From Asterionellopsis glacialis (taxonomy: Eukaryota; Bacillariophyta; Plagiogrammaphyceae; Rhaphoneidales; Asterionellopsidaceae): a stretch of DNA of 14,825 nt. Numbering within the stretch: the stretch's first letter is position 1; every line of letters starts with the position of its first letter. The stretch spans positions 1-14,825 of the forward strand of contig WKLE02000438.1 in NCBI GenBank assembly GCA_014885115.2. The letters are read 5' to 3'. Made by a program: the position numbers and the translations under genes. Under the pieces are notes generated by a model. The model was not told the origin of the DNA. It saw only the letters and a list, made by a program, of their open reading frames with translations, and did not search any database. Shown piece after piece: positions 11,301-14,825 of the stretch.

Positions 11301-12450
11301 GTAATGCTACGGTAGCCACATGCATATGTAAATTATAATGAGAAGACGACGATGAGGATGACGAAGACGATGAGGCAGATTGTGTATCATCATCACCAGA
11401 ATTGCCACCAGAACCAGCTGCAATAGCACCATCCTTCATTAAATTATCCAACAATGAATTGTACATCATGGTTGATTTTTCCAATACCGGATAATTCAAT
11501 TCGCCTGTACCCATAATACGTCCATCAACGCATAAGGTCCATTGGGGTCGTTTTAAATAAGGAAATACATGATTAATTCCCACTAAACTCCATTTACCCA
11601 CTGTTAATTGGAATGGACAACTCACGTACGATCCCACTCGTGTACCTACAGAACCACCAGTCATTGTAGGATCAGTGGTCATCATGTCATGTTGTGATTG
11701 TTGTTGGGCAGATGCTGCTGTGGTGGATCGTGTAGTTGTACTTGTTCTATCTTCATGATGACTGTTGTTGTTATTGTAGTATTCCATTCCGCTATCAGAG
11801 CTTGTGGTTGCTGGTAAACATTGTGCCAAAAGTGTGGTACGTATAACCTTGCCATTCCCAGTACCACTTTCCAATAGAGTCCATGGATTTGCAGTGACAC
11901 TTACACCCAACCCTTTGTTACGTATGGTATTGGACGATGATGATGATACTGTAGGATCATTCATCACATCGACTTGTGACGGATTTGTATAATCTTCATC
12001 TGGATGTGTACTAAATTGATACAAGATACGTGGTTTGTTCGGATGAGCATTCTGCTTCGAGGAGTCTGTTCCTCCTGTAGTAGCAGCAGCAGTATTCTTT
12101 TTGGAAGAACATTGACATTTGACTTTGGTACAAATTTGAGGACGGATCCAAAACATAATGTTGTAGGCCTTTCGAAATTGTCGATTCCAATCCAAATCCG
12201 GCAATTCAGCACCTCCCGCGGCTATATCAATATACGCATCTACTTCCTTGACAAAGGGCATTAAACTTTCCAACGCTTGTGATTTTAATTGACGTGCATC
12301 CTCATCCTTGTCTCCGACTGAAACACACATGGCCAATTTACGATGAACATGTTCACTCAAGGAGACCGTCGAATCGTACGGAGAAGGTATCATTGAAGAG
12401 GACATGACTGATGCACTACCACTCATGTTAGGATCTGTAGATGATGACAT
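2397..12450 (-). CDS. Giant BEACH-domain scaffold (ConA-like, PH-like, BEACH, WD40), three exons
   Basis: Coding segments are 12450-8945, 8835-4321 and 4218-2397, together 9843 nt or 3280 residues plus stop. Domains in order: ConA-like fold about residues 95-390 ([21 protein letters not shown]), interrupted by Ser- and Asn-rich inserts; an armadillo-like stretch about 560-640; a basic KRRRRKR cluster near 1130; long acidic disordered linkers about 1780-2260; a PH-like domain about 2268-2405; BEACH about 2450-2726 ([21 protein letters not shown], then WIDLIFG across exon 2/3, [19 protein letters not shown]); WD40-like repeats about 2790-3200; and a basic tail. This order is typical of the neurobeachin/LRBA, LYST and WDFY3 family of cytosolic scaffolds in vesicle, lysosome and autophagosome traffic. 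Length fits (about 2700-3800). The start is the first ATG after an in-frame TGA at 12457-12459, with A at -3 and no upstream ATG for over 400 bp. There is no FYVE finger, so it is not a plain WDFY3 orthologue. Confidence 0.92.
4219..4320 (-). other. Intron 2 of the BEACH gene (102 bp, phase 2)
   Basis: On the minus strand the donor is GGAAG|GTAAGTATT and the acceptor is GTGTTCACAG|GAAGC. Removal rebuilds a continuous BEACH core, [23 protein letters not shown], which matches the family pattern WIDLIFGxKQxGxEA. That conserved motif makes the junction nearly certain. Confidence 0.95.
8836..8944 (-). other. Intron 1 of the BEACH gene (109 bp, phase 2)
   Basis: On the minus strand exon 1 ends ACAGG and the intron starts GTAAGTATT. 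A branch-like TACTGAT lies at about 8881-8887, a pyrimidine-rich tract follows, and it ends ATTTTTAG. Removal joins GG to A as a Gly codon and keeps frame (109 = 1 mod 3, as the two frames require), giving [13 protein letters not shown] nearer TAG at 8916 would give only 29 nt and a stop, so it is rejected. Confidence 0.88.
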
Positions 12451-12890
12451 GATGGGTCACTTTTGACTATTTCCAACCCTAGAATGGAACAGTATCGTCC
12501 GCGCACAATCGTGTTTGGAACCCCCGTCGCCCGTACTTTATTTTGAATCAATCTTGTTTCGCTTCCTTTCGTTCCGTTTCCTTTTCGATGATTCGTTCGA
12601 CACGGCAGTCAACAAGAAAGCGCACCTCGAAACAAGGTGAGCTACCTGTTTGTTTGTAATGTAGTCCTGCACCGGTGTCTCCCTTTCAACTCGTGTCAAC
12701 GATCAAACTAAAAATATAAACCACGGGAGGGCCGCGGCACAATCTTGAGATACGGATTTTTTGCTCTCTGTCTTGGCGTGTTGGTCCAGTACTGCAGAAT
12801 TGAACCGATACCTGGTATTAATACCTGGTACAATAATCCACTCGCCGGGCTCCTCTCTAGAGATTTCTGGTGTGCAAAGTCTAGTTATGA
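12451..12890 (-). promoter_or_regulatory. Leader and promoter region of the BEACH gene
   Basis: Upstream of the start the minus strand shows a purine-rich leader (about 12555-12595 is nearly all A and G) and no ATG until about 12889, as expected for a translated 5' UTR and promoter. No clear TATA box can be assigned. Two TACCTGGTA sites lie at 12809-12817 and 12822-12830. Confidence 0.4.
12809..12830. repeat. Paired TACCTGGTA sites, 13 bp apart
   Basis: Two identical 9-mers, 12809-12817 and 12822-12830, flank ATTA. The middle 12 bases, GGTATTAATACC, are a perfect palindrome. The pair lies about 360 bp upstream of the BEACH start, so it could be a dimeric protein-binding site, which is inference. 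Further single copies occur at 13394-13402 and 1199-1207. Confidence 0.5.
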
Positions 12891-13526
12891 CATTTAAATA
12901 ATATAAAAAAGAATAGTTTAGGTAAACGGTAATATAACAAAATTGTATTTTATATCATTTTTAATTAATACGATTTTATACGAATAAATCAGTATGAAAT
13001 TTTCTACATGATAGCAGTAATTGAACTTAATTATAATTTACCATAGACTGAATATCTTTTCCCGGATCAAAATACCCAAGATTCTGCCAGGGTCGGTCCG
13101 CGCCCCAGTATGGAGATCGTGGACACGTTTTGTGGGAATGCCTCCCGGCAGACGGGCACATTGATCAGTCCAATCAACAAATTTGATACTATTTAATGAT
13201 TTTGGCGACTCTATGCGAAAATAAATTGTAGAGAAAATCCTGAAGACATTCTCAATACTTTATGGCTTTTCATTGGTCAATCATGAGATGATTACGTGCG
13301 TTGAACGTACCAAATCCATAATACTATATTTGCTGGTATGTATATAACGAAACGAACTACTGAACAAGCCGGTGCCAGGGACACGTAGGACTATACCTGG
13401 TAGGACGACAGTTACGGGCACTTACTAAGTAATGGACTAGGATCAGTCCTATGTATTCCTATCAGTCAACAGTATGGTGGAATTCTACTCACAATAGTCT
13501 AGTTAGTAAAGGGATTATTCGGATCC
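12891..13526. other. AT-rich spacer with a GC-richer island
   Basis: No supported gene. The stretch 12891-13050 is very AT-rich. A GC-richer island at about 13060-13165 holds short open frames on both strands with a Cys/His-like pattern (see findings). A TACCTGGTA site lies at 13394-13402. Confidence 0.5.
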
Positions 13527-13697
13527 TTACCGTATCACTTTCACTAGACAATCCGGCCAATTCAAATTCTGGTCCCACATCAAAGGTTCCGAATACAGTT
13601 TACCACAGTGCCGATGGCAGATGGGTCCTACCCTGTATGGTTGGGTAGAGCGATCATCCACAGCAGAATTAGTTGCTTCTTGTTGGATTTTGTGTTT
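13527..13697 (-). pseudogene. Minus-strand protein-like relic, unit A
   Basis: A 56-codon frame without ATG runs from just after TATAG at 13700-13698 to TAA at 13529-13527. It contains a CHRHCGK cluster and ends CLVKVIR. It begins at the same duplicated landmark as the unit B frame (SAVDDR here, SAPVDER there). A second minus-strand frame overlapping it (about 13602 down to 13500) also looks protein-like, with DVGPEFELAGL, so frameshifts are likely. No family is recognised. Confidence 0.3.
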
Positions 13698-13853
13698 CTA
13701 TACATATTTAAAAAAACTTTTACAAGTGTGGTCTCTAGAGAGCGACTCTATCAGAATTTGATCCTTCTCCGCCTCTATCTATATAAAAGAGCAAACGTAC
13801 AGTTGAAATAGGATTCTTACCGTGTAGCACTACTACACTTTTATACGTAAATT

Positions 13854-14033
13854 TTAAGCTATGAAAACTCTGGTGCTGGTTCTACGAGAGCCATTTCTAA
13901 AAAGCGTGCATTGTTTGGCTACAAAGTTGGCTGATATGATATCGGTTTCATCTTCTGTTACTTTTCGTTTTATACGCTCATCCACAGGTGCACTCAGTTG
14001 CTTCTTTACAGTATTGGAGAATTTTTGTGTTTT
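13854..14033 (-). pseudogene. Minus-strand protein-like exon or relic, unit B
   Basis: A 59-codon frame without ATG starts right after TTTTTTTGACTAG, which resembles a splice acceptor, and ends at TAA 13856-13854. It includes SAPVDERIKRKVTEDETD, a charged composition typical of real coding sequence. In the same frame upstream of the TAG lie about 20 more open codons (IEKDRILIESL). It could be a terminal exon of an unseen minus-strand gene or a decayed copy. The plus strand over the same bases has a 58-codon ATG frame (13861-14037) that looks more like a shadow. No family is recognised. Confidence 0.3.
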
Positions 14034-14123
14034 CTAGTCAAAAAAACTTTTCAAAAGGAGCGACTCTATCAGAATTCGATCCTTCTCTATCACTACAAAA
14101 GAACATTCATATCATAAAATAAT

Positions 14124-14670
14124 ATGAAATCATTAACAAACGCCATGGAAACAACGTCCATGACAGAAAAGACGAATGATGAGACATTAGAAAAGGTTCC
14201 AATAATACTCACAATACTAATACTAATGAAAATGATAATATCTATACCAGTTTAATCAAGCAAGCCGAAAAGGCGAAAACCAAAGCCAAGGACAAATACA
14301 ATCAAGCCTTTACAAATGTCTCTAGACACCTACGGAGAAAATCATATCCAAACTGCTCGTATCCATCGTAGTATTGCCATGACACTCCAAGTTCTTGAAC
14401 AGTTTAACGAATCTTTAGAATACATCGACAAGGCACTTCACATAATTGTCATTCGACGACAAAATCAACGGGTGGTGAGTAACGACGATTCTCATCACCA
14501 TAAAGAAGATATAGCTCAAAGTTTCAATGACAAGGGAATTGTCCTTGAATCAGTGAAACAATATGACACTTTATTGGAATGTGATTCAAAAGCTCTTGCT
14601 ATGTGAGCAAGTCCGTCTTGAAGTAACAAAAACAAAGCTAGAGAAACAAAAATACAAATGTATTCAGTAG
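14124..14670 (+). pseudogene. TPR-like repeat gene, broken by frame changes
   Basis: Protein-like sequence continues over this span but moves between frames. Segment 1 starts at ATG 14124 (MKSLTNAMETTSMTEK) and closes at TAA 14253. Segment 2, from about 14201 in a second frame, reads YTSLIKQAEKAKTKAKDKYN. Segment 3 (about 14316-14606, back in the first frame) holds two TPR-like helix pairs, one around FNESLEYIDKALHI and one around KGIVLESVKQYDTLLE-SKALAM. Segment 4 (about 14602-14670, third frame) reads CEQVRLEVTKTKLEKQK and ends at TAG. TPR proteins of the kinesin light chain-like kind are protein-interaction scaffolds. No splice sites explain the shifts, so this looks like a pseudogene, although indel errors in the assembly could do the same. 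The longest open piece alone would be a 96-residue protein. Confidence 0.6.
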
Positions 14671-14825
14671 TTTGTATGTCTAAGTGTAGTTATTATATAT
14701 GTTTACTACTTTCTACTATGAGATGGGATTTAAGACAAATACTAGTTCGTTACAAATAGTATATCATATCTTTCAATCGTATCATGTATATATATTCATG
14801 TGTTTAGGTTTTTGTTTCATATATT
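14671..14825. other. AT-rich tail after the TPR-like relic
   Basis: Low-complexity AT-rich DNA with TATATA tracts. I see no coding signal or canonical AATAAA here. Confidence 0.4.

Larger units (their letters stand above)
13521..14110. repeat. Diverged tandem duplication, units of about 290-325 bp
   Basis: Unit A (about 13521-13800) and unit B (about 13811-14110) share ordered blocks. These are a ggat-cttaccgt block (13521/13811, offset 290), a catccacag plus gttgcttct block (from 13651/13975, offset 324), an A-run before CTTTT (about 13709/14040), and a 30-base block differing at one base (13740-13769/14058-14087, offset 318). Drifting offsets show indels since duplication. Unit B ends just before the ATG of the TPR-like relic, so on the plus strand it could be a copied promoter; on the minus strand it looks partly protein-coding. 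Confidence 0.7.

Noticed and set aside
12588..12659. Small plus-strand frame MIRSTRQSTRKRTSKQ, faintly like a histone H3 tail, with GTGAGC as a possible donor
   Set aside because: Only 23 codons, no downstream acceptor with coding sequence, and it lies in the likely 5' leader of the BEACH gene on the other strand.
13780..13795. TATATAAAAG as a TATA box for a plus-strand gene
   Set aside because: It is TATA-like, but no intact gene follows for 300 bp and unit B has lost the motif, so a live promoter is not supported.
13451..13811. Two plus-strand frames of 65 and 67 codons
   Set aside because: They have no domain, lie over the duplicated unit, and the minus-strand reading of the same bases looks more protein-like.

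Overview
This window is nuclear DNA from a eukaryote, most likely a diatom or another stramenopile. The main evidence is one very large gene interrupted by two short GT-AG introns (109 and 102 bp), AT-rich spacers of 1.4 to 1.7 kb, no operon layout, and a secreted glycoprotein repeat whose sequence style I associate with diatom and marine surface proteins. I cannot name a species. I found no tRNA, rRNA, CRISPR array or complete mobile element.

Layout. (1) Positions 3-1001, plus strand: the 3' part of a gene for a secreted, heavily N-glycosylated, cysteine-containing repeat protein whose 5' end lies outside the window. (2) 1002-2396: an AT-rich spacer between two convergent 3' ends, rich in GTAC and carrying a short CTGTA tandem repeat. 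(3) 2397-12450, minus strand: a three-exon gene for a BEACH-family scaffold of 3280 residues. It holds a ConA-like domain, a helical middle region, a PH-like domain, the BEACH domain, WD40 repeats and a basic tail. Three long open frames that look like separate genes join exactly in frame once the two introns are removed. (4) 12451-14123: a spacer that holds the scaffold gene's leader and promoter, repeated TACCTGGTA sites, and a diverged tandem duplication of about 300 bp with protein-like open frames on the minus strand. (5) 14124-14670, plus strand: a TPR-like gene relic broken by at least three frame changes.

The genes do not form a pathway. The surface protein and the BEACH scaffold are neighbours only. 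BEACH proteins generally act in vesicle, lysosome and autophagosome traffic, so the window's clear biology is one membrane-traffic scaffold, one cell-surface or secreted protein, and a decaying duplicated region. I see no convincing new multi-gene system. The points most worth checking are the exon structure and motifs of the scaffold, the possible early stop in the surface protein, and the relics at 13.0-14.7 kb.
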